From assembly GCF_005280195.1 (NCBI RefSeq), contig NZ_SZPR01000031.1, forward strand, positions 97,080 through 161,079: DNA of 64,000 bases, written 5' to 3'. The notes beneath the pieces were generated by a model. The model saw only the letters and a list, made by a program, of their open reading frames with translations, made no database searches and was not told the DNA's origin. A program made the position numbers and the translations under genes. This document shows positions 26,344-35,030 of the stretch, piece after piece; position 1 is the stretch's first letter, and each line of letters begins with the position of its first letter. The DNA is from Streptomyces galbus (GTDB lineage Bacteria > Actinomycetota > Actinomycetes > Streptomycetales > Streptomycetaceae).

Positions 26344-27618
26344 TCAGCCGGAGCCGACGAACAGCACCAGCAGCAGCCACACCACCGGAGCCGTCGGCAG
26401 CAGCGAGTCCAGGCGGTCCATGATGCCGCCGTGGCCCGGCAGCAGCGTGCCCATGTCCTTGATGCCCAGGTCCCGCTTGATCATCGACTCGCCGAGGTCG
26501 CCCAGCGTGGCGCTGGCCGCGACCGCGAGCCCGAGCAGCAGGCCCTGCCACCAGGTGCCGTCGTCGATCAGGAACTGCAGGCACAGCGCGCCCGCGACCA
26601 TCGCGAAGGACACGGCGCCGAACAGGCCCTCGCGGGTCTTGCCGGGGCTGATCCGCGGGGCGAGCTTGTGGGTGCCGAAGCGCCAGCCCACGGCGTACGC
26701 CCCGGTGTCGCTGACGACCGTGAGCAGCAGGAACGTCAGCACCCGCCACGGTCCGTCGTCGGCGGTCAGCATCATCGCCACGAAGGTGGCCAGGAACGGC
26801 ACGTAGAACGCGGCGAAGACGCCCGCCGTGACGTCCCTGAGGTAGCCCTCGGGCGGTTCGGTCATCCGCCAGACCAGCACCGCCAGCGCGGTCAGCGCCA
26901 TCGCGACCCAGGCGCCCTCCGCCCCGCGCACGTAGCCCGCGACGACCATCGCCGCGCCGCCCACCGCGAGCGGCACGAGCGGCGCCTTGATCTGCTTGCG
27001 CTCCTGCAGCCGGCTGGTCAGCTCCCACAGGCCGACGACCACGGCGACCGCGACGACGCCCACGAAGACGGCCTTGACGACGAACAGCGACGCGACGATC
27101 ACCACGCCGAGGCCGACGCCGACCCCTATGGCCGCGCCGAGGTCCCGGCCCGCGCTCTTCTTCTGCGGGGCGGGCGCCGGCTGCGGCTGGGCGTCGGGCA
27201 TGGGCTCCGGATTCTGCGGAACGTACGAGGGGCCGCTCTGCGGCACGTACGACGAGTCGTGGTGCGGCGTCGCGTGCGGCTGGGCCGACGGGGCCCCGGT
27301 CCGGCCGCCGTAGCGCTCGTCCGGGAGCCGGCCGTGCTCCTCGGCCGGGAACCCGGCACCGTTCCCGCCCGGGAACGCGCCGTGGTCCTCGTCCCGGAAC
27401 AAGGGGCCGCCCGTCCGAGCGGCCCCCCGGTCGTCATCCTGGTCTCCGCCGTACGCGGGTCCGTCGGGCACGATGGGCATGGGGCGAGTCTGCTGCGCCT
27501 CGGGCGCATCGTACGCGGGACCCGCCGGGGCAGCACCCTGGACCGGTCCACGCTCGGTGGGCCCCCAGTACCCGGCCTGCCCGGCCTGCGGCGGCGCCCC
27601 CCAGGAAGAGTCGTTCAT
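26344..27618 (-). CDS. cdsA: Phosphatidate cytidylyltransferase (CDP-diacylglycerol synthase)
   Basis: 424 residues. It makes CDP-diacylglycerol from phosphatidate and CTP, the branch point for membrane phospholipids. The family signature is near the C-terminus (DLGESMIKRDLGIKDMGTLL, then PGHGGIMDRLDSL). About eight membrane segments start near residue 160. The first ~150 residues are a hydrophilic Pro/Gly/Gln-rich extension with several YVPQ-type repeats, common in Streptomyces homologues. The ATG shares one base with the frr stop. Confidence 0.93.
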   Translation of the reverse strand: MNDSSWGAPPQAGQAGYWGPTERGPVQGAAPAGPAYDAPEAQQTRPMPIVPDGPAYGGDQDDDRGAARTGGPLFRDEDHGAFPGGNGAGFPAEEHGRLPDERYGGRTGAPSAQPHATPHHDSSYVPQSGPSYVPQNPEPMPDAQPQPAPAPQKKSAGRDLGAAIGVGVGLGVVIVASLFVVKAVFVGVVAVAVVVGLWELTSRLQERKQIKAPLVPLAVGGAAMVVAGYVRGAEGAWVAMALTALAVLVWRMTEPPEGYLRDVTAGVFAAFYVPFLATFVAMMLTADDGPWRVLTFLLLTVVSDTGAYAVGWRFGTHKLAPRISPGKTREGLFGAVSFAMVAGALCLQFLIDDGTWWQGLLLGLAVAASATLGDLGESMIKRDLGIKDMGTLLPGHGGIMDRLDSLLPTAPVVWLLLVLFVGSG

Positions 27619-28175
27619 CAGACCTCGAGCAACTCCGCTTCCTTGTGCTTGAGGAGCTCGTCCACCTGCGTGACGTACTTCGCCGTGGTGTCGTCGAGTT
27701 CCTTCTCCGCACGGCGGCCCTCGTCCTCGCCGACCTCGCCGTCCTTGATCAGCTTGTCGATGGCGTCCTTGGCCTTGCGGCGGACGGAGCGGATGGACAC
27801 CTTGGCGTCCTCGCCCTTGCCCTTGGCGACCTTGATGTACTCGCGGCGGCGCTCCTCGGTGAGCTCGGGGAACACCACCCGGATGATGTTGCCGTCGTTG
27901 CTCGGGTTGACTCCCAGGTCGGAGTCGCGGATGGCCTGCTCGATGTTGCGCAGCGCGCTCTTGTCGAACGGCGTCACGACCGCCATGCGCGGCTCCGGCA
28001 CGGAGAACGAAGCCAGCTGGTTGATCGGCGTCGGCGCACCGTAGTAGTCGGCCACGATCTTGTTGAACATCGCCGGGTGCGCACGGCCGGTGCGGATCGC
28101 GGCGAAGTCCTCCTTGGCGACCACGACGGCCTTCTCCATCTTCTCCTCGGCCTCGAGGAGGGTCTCTTCGATCAC
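27618..28175 (-). CDS. frr: Ribosome recycling factor
   Basis: 185 residues, exactly the family length, from GTG 28175 with AGGAG 6 bases upstream; an in-frame extension to 28280 is not needed. It splits the post-termination ribosome together with EF-G. IRTGRAHPAMFNKI near 30 and LTEERRREYIK near 115 are typical RRF segments. It lies 128 bp downstream of pyrH and overlaps cdsA by one base, so frr-cdsA translation is coupled. Confidence 0.97.
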   Translation of the reverse strand: MIEETLLEAEEKMEKAVVVAKEDFAAIRTGRAHPAMFNKIVADYYGAPTPINQLASFSVPEPRMAVVTPFDKSALRNIEQAIRDSDLGVNPSNDGNIIRVVFPELTEERRREYIKVAKGKGEDAKVSIRSVRRKAKDAIDKLIKDGEVGEDEGRRAEKELDDTTAKYVTQVDELLKHKEAELLEV

Positions 28176-28303
28176 CACTTGCTCCTGCGTGTCTTGAGTA
28201 GGCCCGGCTGCGGTTCCTTGCGGAGGCGGCGGCCGGCTGCGTCGCGTCTTCTTCTGCACGTTTCCCGACCGGTGGGACATTGTCCATCCCCCGGCCGGGG
28301 TGA

Positions 28304-29062
28304 TCAGCCCTGGCTGGTCTGCTCGCCCACCAGCGTGCCGATCTTCTCACCCTTGACGGCGCGGGCGATATTGCCCTCGGCCAGGAGCTCGAAGACGAGG
28401 ATCGGCAGCTTGTTGTCGCGGCACAGCGTGATGGCGGTGGCGTCGGCGACCTTCAGGTCGCGGGTGATGACCTCGCCGTAGCCGAGGGCGTCGAACTTCA
28501 CGGCGTCCGGGTTGGTCTTCGGGTCGGAGTCGTAGACCCCGTCGACCCCGTTCTTGCCCATGAGGAGCGCCTCGGCGTCGATCTCGAGGGCGCGCTGGGC
28601 GGCGGTGGTGTCGGTGGAGAAGTACGGCATGCCCATACCGGCGCCGAAGATGACCACGCGGCCCTTCTCCAGGTGGCGCACGGCGCGCAGCGGGATGTAC
28701 GGCTCGGCGACCTGGCCCATGGTGATGGCGGTCTGCACGCGGCTGTCGATGCCCTCCTTCTCCAGGAAGTCCTGGAGGGCGAGGCAGTTCATGACCGTGC
28801 CGAGCATGCCCATGTAGTCCGAACGGGCGCGGTCCATGCCGCGCTGCTGGAGTTCGGCGCCGCGGAAGAAGTTGCCGCCGCCGATGACGACCGCGATCTC
28901 CGCGCCGTCGCGCACCACGGCCGCGATCTCCCGGGCGATCTTGTGCACCACGTCCGGGTCGACGCCGAGGCCCCCACCACCGGAGAACGCCTCTCCGGAC
29001 AGCTTCAGCAGGAACCGGCCGTGTACTTTGCCGTCGTCGCTCTTCTGGGCCTTGGTGGTCAT
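28304..29062 (-). CDS. pyrH: UMP kinase
   Basis: 252 residues. Phosphorylates UMP to UDP in pyrimidine nucleotide synthesis. Amino acid kinase fold with LLKLSGEAFSG near residue 18 (phosphate-binding Lys), VIGGGNFFRG near 60 and TDTTAAQRALEI near 150. The order rpsB-tsf-pyrH-frr-cdsA is the standard bacterial arrangement. A hairpin at 29102-29151 lies between tsf and pyrH, suggesting pyrH also has its own promoter. Confidence 0.97.
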   Translation of the reverse strand: MTTKAQKSDDGKVHGRFLLKLSGEAFSGGGGLGVDPDVVHKIAREIAAVVRDGAEIAVVIGGGNFFRGAELQQRGMDRARSDYMGMLGTVMNCLALQDFLEKEGIDSRVQTAITMGQVAEPYIPLRAVRHLEKGRVVIFGAGMGMPYFSTDTTAAQRALEIDAEALLMGKNGVDGVYDSDPKTNPDAVKFDALGYGEVITRDLKVADATAITLCRDNKLPILVFELLAEGNIARAVKGEKIGTLVGEQTSQG

Positions 29063-29101
29063 GGGAGATCCCGCCTCTTTCGCGTGGTGCACATACAAGG
29101 A

Positions 29102-29151
29102 AGGCCATTGCCGGTGGGGTGTCGTTCGCAACCCATGCGCGGCAATGGCCT
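29102..29151 (-). terminator. Hairpin between tsf and pyrH
   Basis: AGGCCATTGCCG (29102-29113) pairs perfectly with CGGCAATGGCCT (29140-29151). An inner GGGT/ACCC pairing could extend the stem. Likely a partial or full terminator of the rpsB-tsf transcript. Confidence 0.7.
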
Positions 29152-29261
29152 CCTCGTCAGATCTGCTGTCGTCCGTCACACGCCCGGGTGATGGCATCCG
29201 CCGGCGACACGGCCGGCTGGTGCCGACCCTATCGGGGCCGGGCGTCCGTCGCGGTTCGGAC

Positions 29262-30098
29262 TCAGATGCCGACCTTGATGCGCGCGAAGCGCTTCAGGGT
29301 GACACCGGCCTCGTCCAGGACCTTCTGGACGGACTTCTTGTTGTCGAGCGCGTACGGCTGGCCGAGCAGCGTCGCGTCCTTGAAGAAGCCGTTGAGGCGA
29401 CCCTCGACGATCTTGGCGATCGCGGCCTCGGGCTTGCCCTCGGCGCGGGTGGTCTCCTCGGCGATGCGGCGCTCCGACTCGACGACGTCGGCCGGTACGT
29501 CCTCCTTGGCGAGGTACTTCGGCGCGAACGCGGCGATGTGCTGCGCGATGCCCTTGGCGACCTCGGCGTTCGGCTTGTCCAGCTCGACCAGGACACCGAT
29601 CTGCGGGGGCAGGTCGGGCATGGTGCGGTGCATGTAGGCGGTGACGTAGCCGTCGGCGAACTGCGCGAAGCGGTCCAGGACGATCTTCTCGCCGAGGTTG
29701 GCGTTGGCCTCGTCCACGTACGCCTGGACGGTCTTGCCGGGCTCGATCTCGGAGGCGAGCAGCGCCTCGAGGTCGGCCGGGGACGTCTTGGCGACGTGCT
29801 CGGCGATGGTGTTCGCCACGGCCTGGAACTTGTCACCCTTGGCGACGAAGTCCGTCTCGCACTTCAGCTCGACGATGACGCCGGAGGAGTTGTCGTCGGC
29901 GATGATCGAGACCACGGCGCCGTTCTCGGCGGAGCGGCCCTCGCGCTTGGCGACGCCCTTCTGGCCCTTGATGCGGAGCGCCTCGACGGCCTTCTCGACG
30001 TTGCCCTCGGCCTCGTCCAGCGCCTTCTTGCAGTCCATCATGCCGGCGCCGGTGAGCTCGCGGAGCTTCTTGACGTCGGCGGCGGTGTAGTTCGCCAT
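29262..30098 (-). CDS. tsf: Elongation factor Ts
   Basis: 278 residues. Exchanges GDP for GTP on EF-Tu. The N-terminal UBA-like part carries LRELTGAGMMDCKKAL (about 13-28). The core shows ELKCETDFVAKGDKF near 76, containing the TDFV motif that contacts EF-Tu. Located 157 bp after rpsB, with a GC-rich hairpin between the two genes. Confidence 0.97.
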   Translation of the reverse strand: MANYTAADVKKLRELTGAGMMDCKKALDEAEGNVEKAVEALRIKGQKGVAKREGRSAENGAVVSIIADDNSSGVIVELKCETDFVAKGDKFQAVANTIAEHVAKTSPADLEALLASEIEPGKTVQAYVDEANANLGEKIVLDRFAQFADGYVTAYMHRTMPDLPPQIGVLVELDKPNAEVAKGIAQHIAAFAPKYLAKEDVPADVVESERRIAEETTRAEGKPEAAIAKIVEGRLNGFFKDATLLGQPYALDNKKSVQKVLDEAGVTLKRFARIKVGI

Positions 30099-30199
30099 GA
30101 GTCTGTGAGTCTTTCTCGAAGTCTGCGGATTCGGAGATCTGCGGGGTCTGCGGCCCCCATGGAGCGCGAGGCCGTGACGCGCCGCGGACCTACGGGTGA

Positions 30200-30236
30200 A
30201 CGGCGGGGGCGGAGTGAGTGTCACCGCCCCCGCCGT
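30200..30236 (-). terminator. Hairpin (attenuator-like) between rpsB and tsf
   Basis: Perfect 13-base arms ACGGCGGGGGCGG (30200-30212) and CCGCCCCCGCCGT (30224-30236) enclose an 11-base loop, 20 bp downstream of the rpsB stop. Its position inside an otherwise single operon suggests that it sets the ratio of rpsB to tsf transcript. Confidence 0.75.
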
Positions 30237-30255
30237 CACCTCTGACGCTGTCGAA

Positions 30256-31176
30256 TCAGGCCTGCTCGGCCTCGGCGGCCTTCTCGCCCTCGGCCGCGGG
30301 GGCCTCGGCGGGAGCGGCCTCGGCCTCGGCCGGAGCAGCCTCGGCCTCGGCGGCGGGGGCGGCCTCGGCGGCCGGAGCGGCCTCCTCGGAGTCGGCCTTC
30401 TTCTCGCCGCCCTCGAGCAGGTCGCGCTCCCACTCGGCCAGCGGCTCGCCGGCGGCCTTCTCGCCCTTGCCCTCGGTGGCGACACCGCTGCGGGCGATGA
30501 GGCCCTCGGCGACGGCGTCGGCGATCACGCGGGTGAGCAGGGTGACGGAGCGGATCGCGTCGTCGTTGCCCGGGATCTTGTAGTCGACCTCGTCGGGGTC
30601 GCAGTTGGTGTCGAGGATCGCGACGACCGGGATGTTGAGCTTCCGGGCCTCACCGACCGCGATGTGCTCCTTCTTGGTGTCCACGATCCAGACGGCGCTG
30701 GGCACCTTGGACATCTCGCGGATACCGCCGAGGGTCTTCTCCAGCTTGGCCTTCTCGCGGGAGAGGACCAGCAGCTCCTTCTTGGTGAGGCCGGAGGCGG
30801 CCACGTCCTCGAAGTCGATCTGCTCGAGCTCCTTCAGGCGCTGCAGGCGCTTGTAGACGGTCGAGAAGTTGGTGAGCATGCCGCCCAGCCAGCGCTGGTT
30901 GACGTAGGGCATGCCGACGCGGGTGGCCTGCTCGGCGATGGCCTCCTGCGCCTGCTTCTTGGTGCCGACGAACATGACCGTGCCGCCGTGGGCGACGGTC
31001 TCCTTGACGAACTCGTAGGCGCGGTCGATGTACGACAGCGACTGGAGCAGGTCGATGATGTAGATGCCGTTGCGCTCCGTGAAGATGAACCGCTTCATCT
31101 TCGGGTTCCAACGACGGGTCTGGTGACCGAAGTGGACGCCGCTCTCCAGCAGCTCCCGCATCGTGACGACGGCCAT
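30256..31176 (-). CDS. rpsB: 30S ribosomal protein S2
   Basis: 306 residues from ATG 31176 with GAGGAG upstream. The conserved core is residues 1-235 (MRELLESGVHFGHQTRRWNP at the start, QRWLGGMLTNFST near 95). A tail of about 60 residues follows, made almost only of Ala, Glu and Pro with repeated AAPAEAEAAP segments, as in other actinobacterial S2 proteins. It is divergent from the M23 peptidase gene, with a 273-bp shared upstream region. Confidence 0.97.
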   Translation of the reverse strand: MAVVTMRELLESGVHFGHQTRRWNPKMKRFIFTERNGIYIIDLLQSLSYIDRAYEFVKETVAHGGTVMFVGTKKQAQEAIAEQATRVGMPYVNQRWLGGMLTNFSTVYKRLQRLKELEQIDFEDVAASGLTKKELLVLSREKAKLEKTLGGIREMSKVPSAVWIVDTKKEHIAVGEARKLNIPVVAILDTNCDPDEVDYKIPGNDDAIRSVTLLTRVIADAVAEGLIARSGVATEGKGEKAAGEPLAEWERDLLEGGEKKADSEEAAPAAEAAPAAEAEAAPAEAEAAPAEAPAAEGEKAAEAEQA

Positions 31177-31381
31177 GGCCGTATCTCCTCGAGTTTCTCG
31201 GTTGTGCCGCGTCGGCCGGCCGGCCGTCGCGCCTGACGCCCGCGTCGCGCCTTGCCGCAAAGGACCGAGAGGCGCTGGCACCGACCGCTGGGCGGCCCGG
31301 TGTCGGGGCGTGCGAAGTCGACCCGGTGACCCGGATCGCCAGAAGAAGTGTACGGGACCGACGGGGGCCCGGGTGACGCCG

Positions 31382-31409
31382 CTGTCCACAAGCGGGTGGT
31401 TCGTCCACA
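31382..31409 (+). other. Two near-consensus DnaA-box-like 9-mers
   Basis: CTGTCCACA (31382-31390) and TCGTCCACA (31401-31409) each differ from the Streptomyces DnaA box TTGTCCACA at one position (first or second base). They are 19 bp apart in direct orientation in the rpsB/M23 intergenic region. Could be DnaA titration or regulatory sites, or chance. Confidence 0.4.
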
Positions 31410-31449
31410 GCACCCGGCGTGACCAGCGGGGGCGGGGGACGGTGGGGGC

Positions 31450-32553
31450 ATGCGAGCGATGCGATGTACCGGGGGCAGGGCGTGGTCCGGGACCGTCCTG
31501 CGGCGGGTGGCGCTGCCGGTCTGCCTGCTGCTGGTGTGGGTGGTGACACCGGCGGTCTTCGCGCGGGCGGACGTCACTCCGTCGCCCGCTCCCCCGCCCG
31601 CCCCGTCGTCACCGACGCACCCGCCGTCGCAGCCGCCGCCGTCACCGTCGCAACGCGCGTCGTCGCCTCCGGTGCCCGCGCTCGGCCGCTCGTGGCCCGT
31701 GGGCACGCGTCCGGCCGTGCTGCGCGGCTGGGACCCGCCGGCGACGCCGTACGCCCGCGGCCACCGGGGGGTGGACCTGGCCGCCCCGGCCGGCGCCCCG
31801 GTACGGGCGGTGGCGGCCGGACGGGTGGCCTTCGCGGGCACGGTCGCCGGCAGGGGGGTGGTGTCGGTGGAGCTGGCGGGGACCGACCTGCGCACGACGT
31901 ACGAGCCGGTACGCGCCTCGGTCCCGCAGGGCGCGCGGGTGGCACCGGGCGAGGTGATCGGCACGGTGGAGCCGACGGGCTCCCACTGCGCGAGCACCTG
32001 CGTGCACTGGGGCCTGCTGAGGGGCGAGAGCTACCTGGACCCGCTGTCCCTGCTGCCTCCGTGGCTGCTGGACGGAGGACCGTCGCGACTGCTGCCGGTG
32101 TGGGGGGTGCCGGTGCCGGGCCGGGCTCAGCCCCGTACGCCCCGCAGCACCATGCCCACCGCCGCCTCGGCCACGACCCCGGGTTCCTCCGCGGCGCCGA
32201 GCTCGATGCGGCGTACCGCGGCGTCCACGACGCCCTGGACCAGCATCGCGGCCAGCCTGGGTTCGGCGTGCCCGAGTCCGGTCAGGGCGTCGACGATCAT
32301 CGAGACGAGACCGCCGTGCGCGGCGCGGATCTTCTCCCGGGCGCCGGCGTCCAGCTCACTGGCCGAGATGGCCACGACGGCCCGGTGGCGGCGGTCGCCG
32401 ACCAGTTCGAGCTGCTTGCGCACGTACGCCTCGACCTGGGCCCCGGGCCCGTCCGCCGCGGCCATGGCCGACTCCACCTCCGCCGCCCAGACGGGGAAGT
32501 CGACCTCGCACAGTTCCTCGACGACCGCGGCCCGCGACCGGAAGTACTCGTAG
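31450..32553 (+). CDS. Secreted M23-family (LytM-like) peptidase, 3' end antisense to tetR
   Basis: 367 residues as read. Signal peptide (about 15-40, ending FARA-DV), a Pro/Ser-rich linker (about 42-75) and an M23 zinc-peptidase domain (about 80-200) with GHRGVDLAAP (His/Asp ligands near 104-108) and CVHWGLL near 186; the first His of the usual HxH is Cys, a variant also seen in other Streptomyces members. After about residue 225 the frame runs through the opposite-strand TetR gene for 427 bp and encodes only low-complexity Ser/Thr/Ala sequence. The domain itself probably ends near 32120. A lost stop or frameshift cannot be ruled out. Confidence 0.75.
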   Translation: MRAMRCTGGRAWSGTVLRRVALPVCLLLVWVVTPAVFARADVTPSPAPPPAPSSPTHPPSQPPPSPSQRASSPPVPALGRSWPVGTRPAVLRGWDPPATPYARGHRGVDLAAPAGAPVRAVAAGRVAFAGTVAGRGVVSVELAGTDLRTTYEPVRASVPQGARVAPGEVIGTVEPTGSHCASTCVHWGLLRGESYLDPLSLLPPWLLDGGPSRLLPVWGVPVPGRAQPRTPRSTMPTAASATTPGSSAAPSSMRRTAASTTPWTSIAASLGSACPSPVRASTIIETRPPCAARIFSRAPASSSLAEMATTARWRRSPTSSSCLRTYASTWAPGPSAAAMADSTSAAQTGKSTSHSSSTTAARDRKYS

Positions 32554-32708
32554 ACGGAGGAGCGCGCGAGCCCCGTCCGCTCCGCGAGGGCCGGGAAGGT
32601 CAGCGCGTCCGTGCCGCCCTCGGACAACAGGGTGCGGGCCGCGTCCAGCAGGGCGGCTCGCTGCATCGACCGGTGCTCGGCCACGGAGGCCGCTCGAATC
32701 CTTGGCAC
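32127..32708 (-). CDS. TetR-family transcriptional regulator
   Basis: 193 residues from GTG 32708. The N-terminal helix-turn-helix covers about residues 15-60 (LLDAARTLLSEGGTDALTFPA, then LAERTGLARSSVYEYF). The C-terminal ligand domain is not assignable. It lies 70 bp downstream of whiG on the same strand and overlaps the 3' part of the M23 reading frame on the other strand. Ligand and targets unknown. Confidence 0.88.
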   Translation of the reverse strand: MPRIRAASVAEHRSMQRAALLDAARTLLSEGGTDALTFPALAERTGLARSSVYEYFRSRAAVVEELCEVDFPVWAAEVESAMAAADGPGAQVEAYVRKQLELVGDRRHRAVVAISASELDAGAREKIRAAHGGLVSMIVDALTGLGHAEPRLAAMLVQGVVDAAVRRIELGAAEEPGVVAEAAVGMVLRGVRG

Positions 32709-32778
32709 CCGACCACTGTACGGACGCGCCTGCTGCGGCGGGAGTGCCGGAGGAATCGGCCGGGACGCCCGGCGGGGC

Positions 32779-33621
32779 TCACCGGCCGAAGCCGGCCAGC
32801 TTCGCGCGGAGCTGGAGCACCGACTTGGTGTGGATCTGGCTGACCCGGCTCTCGGTGACGCCGAGGACGTTGCCGATCTCGGCGAGGGTGAGGCCCTCGT
32901 AGTAGTAGAGCGTGACGACGGTCTTCTCCCGGTCGGGCAGGGTGTTGATCGCCCGCGCCAGGAAGCGGCGCAGCTCGCGGTCCTCGGCCACCTCGACGGG
33001 GTTGTCCGCCGCGGTGTCCTCGAGGGTGTCCATGAAGCTGAGCCCGTCGCCGCCCTCGCCGCCGACGTGCAGCAGCTCGTCGAGGGCGACCACGTTGGCC
33101 AGCGACAACTGACTGAACACGGCGTGCAGTTCGTCGACGGCGATGCCCAGTTCGGCGGCCACCTCGACCTCCGAGGGGGTCCGCCGCAGCCGCGCCTCCA
33201 GGGTGGCGTAGGCGCGCTCGACGTTGCGGGCCTTCTGCCGCACGGAGCGGGGGATCCAGTCCAGGGCCCGCAGCTCGTCGATCATGGCGCCGCGGATCCG
33301 GGTGATGGCGTACGTCTCGAACTTGATCTCGCGGTCGACGTCGAACTTCTCGATCGCGTCGATCAGCCCGAACACCCCGGAGGAGACGAAGTCCGCCTGC
33401 TCCACGTTGGGCGGCAGGCCCACGCTGACGCGCCCCGCCACGTATTTCACGAGGGGCGAGTAGTGCAGGATCAGTTGTTCCCGCAGCCGTTCGTCGCCCG
33501 TCGCTTTGTACGACCGCCACAGCTCGTCGAGCGTCGAGGGGGCGGGCGGCCGCACGCTGCCACCGTCGCGGGCGGCTGGGGGGATCGCCGCCCGGTCGGA
33601 CCCGGAGGTGTGCTGGGGCAT
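32779..33621 (-). CDS. whiG: Sporulation sigma factor WhiG
   Basis: 280 residues, the length of Streptomyces WhiG, a FliA-like sigma factor that commits aerial hyphae to sporulation. Region 2 (FGLIDAIEKFDVDREIKFET, then YAITRIRGAM) is near 85-115, region 3 near 125-180, and region 4 near 225-275 (LAEIGNVLGVTESRVSQIHT). An N-terminal 30-residue hydrophilic stretch precedes. Activity is known to be held in check by RsiG with c-di-GMP; rsiG is not in this window. Confidence 0.96.
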   Translation of the reverse strand: MPQHTSGSDRAAIPPAARDGGSVRPPAPSTLDELWRSYKATGDERLREQLILHYSPLVKYVAGRVSVGLPPNVEQADFVSSGVFGLIDAIEKFDVDREIKFETYAITRIRGAMIDELRALDWIPRSVRQKARNVERAYATLEARLRRTPSEVEVAAELGIAVDELHAVFSQLSLANVVALDELLHVGGEGGDGLSFMDTLEDTAADNPVEVAEDRELRRFLARAINTLPDREKTVVTLYYYEGLTLAEIGNVLGVTESRVSQIHTKSVLQLRAKLAGFGR

Positions 33622-33860
33622 TCGTCGCCTTGTGCCGTTCTGCCGTGGAGTTGCCGGTCTGTGTTCTACGTCGGAATCCACGTGAGCGTAGCGTGACTGG
33701 AGCGTCGCAATGAGCGAAGAGCGGGTGCCGGTCCATGCGCAGATACGTTCCTCCGCGCGTCCTGGAGAGGCACGGCGGCCCTCGGCCCGTCCGGGGGCCG
33801 CGTCAACTGCCGGATTTCCCAAGGCGTTACGCGTTCCCCCGGACGGCCGAACCGGACGGG

Positions 33861-35030
33861 TCAGGGCTGACGCGGACCCGGTCGAACGGAGAGCACCGCC
33901 TGGCGTGTCAACTTCCAGCCGTCGCCCTGTCGTTCGACATAGCCCAGCGCTCTGAGCTCGTAGAGCCGCGCGACCGCGTCGTCCTCGGTGGTCTGCGCGC
34001 CGCGGGCGACCTCGTCCGCCGGGGCGGCCCGCCGGCCGGGCAGGGCGGCCAGGACGCGGCGGGCGGCGGGGTCCAGCAGGTCGCGCGGCAGGACGGGGCC
34101 GCGCCGCTCGGGGGCCAGTTCGCCCATGTCACCGACCAGTTCGACGACTTCCGCGGCGTCGGTGATCAGCACGGCCTCCCCGCGCAGGAGTTCGTGCACC
34201 CCCGCGGACAGGGCACTGGTCGCCGGGCCGGGGACGCCCATGGTGTGCCGGCCGAGGCGCCGTGCGGCCCGTGCGGTGGCGAGCGACCCGCTGCGGTAGG
34301 CGGCCTCGACGACGACGGTGCCCCGGGTCAGCGCGGCGATGACCCGGTTGCGCAGCACGAACCGGCTCGGCGTCGGATGGTCCCCGGGCGGCAGCTCGCC
34401 GACGACCAGGCCCTGCTGCGCGATCCTGTCGATCAGCCCGGCGTGGCCGCGCGGGTAGGGCCGGTCGACCCCGCAGGCGAGGACGGCGACGGTGGCGCCG
34501 CCCGCGCCCAGGGCGCCCCGGTGGGCGGCGCCGTCGACGCCGTAGGCCCCGCCGGAGACGACGACCCAGCCGCGCTCGGCGAGGCCGGCGGCGAGGGCGG
34601 TGGCCATGTGGGCGCCGTACCCGGTGCAGGCGCGGGCGCCGACGACGGCCACGGAGCGCAGGGCCCACATCCGCAGGTTGGGGCTGCCCCGCACCCACAG
34701 GCCGAGCGGCCGGGCGTCCCCGAGGTCGTCGAGCGTCCCGGGCCACTCGGCGTCGCCGGGACACACGAACCGCAGGCCCGCGGTGGCGGCCAGGGCCAGG
34801 TCGCGGGCCGCGTCGGCCGCGCCGGCCCGGGCCCGCAGCCCGGCCCACCGCCGCTCGCTCACCCCGGCCGGTGCGTCCCGGTCCTCGCCGGCGAGCAGCC
34901 GCCGCACGGCCTCCCGGGCCCCCGCCTCCCGGACCCACCGTCCCGCGACCTCGTCCCCGGGCTCGATCACCCGCCCGAGGAAGACACGGGCCGCGCGCTC
35001 GTCGTCCGCGGCGGAGCCGGGGCCGCTCAC
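33861..35030 (-). CDS. dprA: DNA-processing protein DprA
   Basis: 389 residues from GTG 35030, overlapping comM by 4 bp (GTGA). Rossmann-like core with VAVVGARACTGYGAHMA near 128-144 and VVSGGAYGVDGAAHRGAL near 155-172, followed by the single-strand DNA-binding segment FVLRNRVIAAL and VVEAAYRSGSLATARAA. A C-terminal winged-helix region covers about 325-385. DprA loads RecA on incoming single-stranded DNA. Streptomyces is not naturally competent in the usual sense, so its role here is open. Confidence 0.93.
   Translation of the reverse strand: MSGPGSAADDERAARVFLGRVIEPGDEVAGRWVREAGAREAVRRLLAGEDRDAPAGVSERRWAGLRARAGAADAARDLALAATAGLRFVCPGDAEWPGTLDDLGDARPLGLWVRGSPNLRMWALRSVAVVGARACTGYGAHMATALAAGLAERGWVVVSGGAYGVDGAAHRGALGAGGATVAVLACGVDRPYPRGHAGLIDRIAQQGLVVGELPPGDHPTPSRFVLRNRVIAALTRGTVVVEAAYRSGSLATARAARRLGRHTMGVPGPATSALSAGVHELLRGEAVLITDAAEVVELVGDMGELAPERRGPVLPRDLLDPAARRVLAALPGRRAAPADEVARGAQTTEDDAVARLYELRALGYVERQGDGWKLTRQAVLSVRPGPRQP

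Noticed and set aside
28286..28300. Palindrome CCCCGGCCGGGG between frr and pyrH as a terminator
   Set aside because: It is self-complementary without a loop and sits in a continuous operon, so it is more likely a chance GC palindrome.
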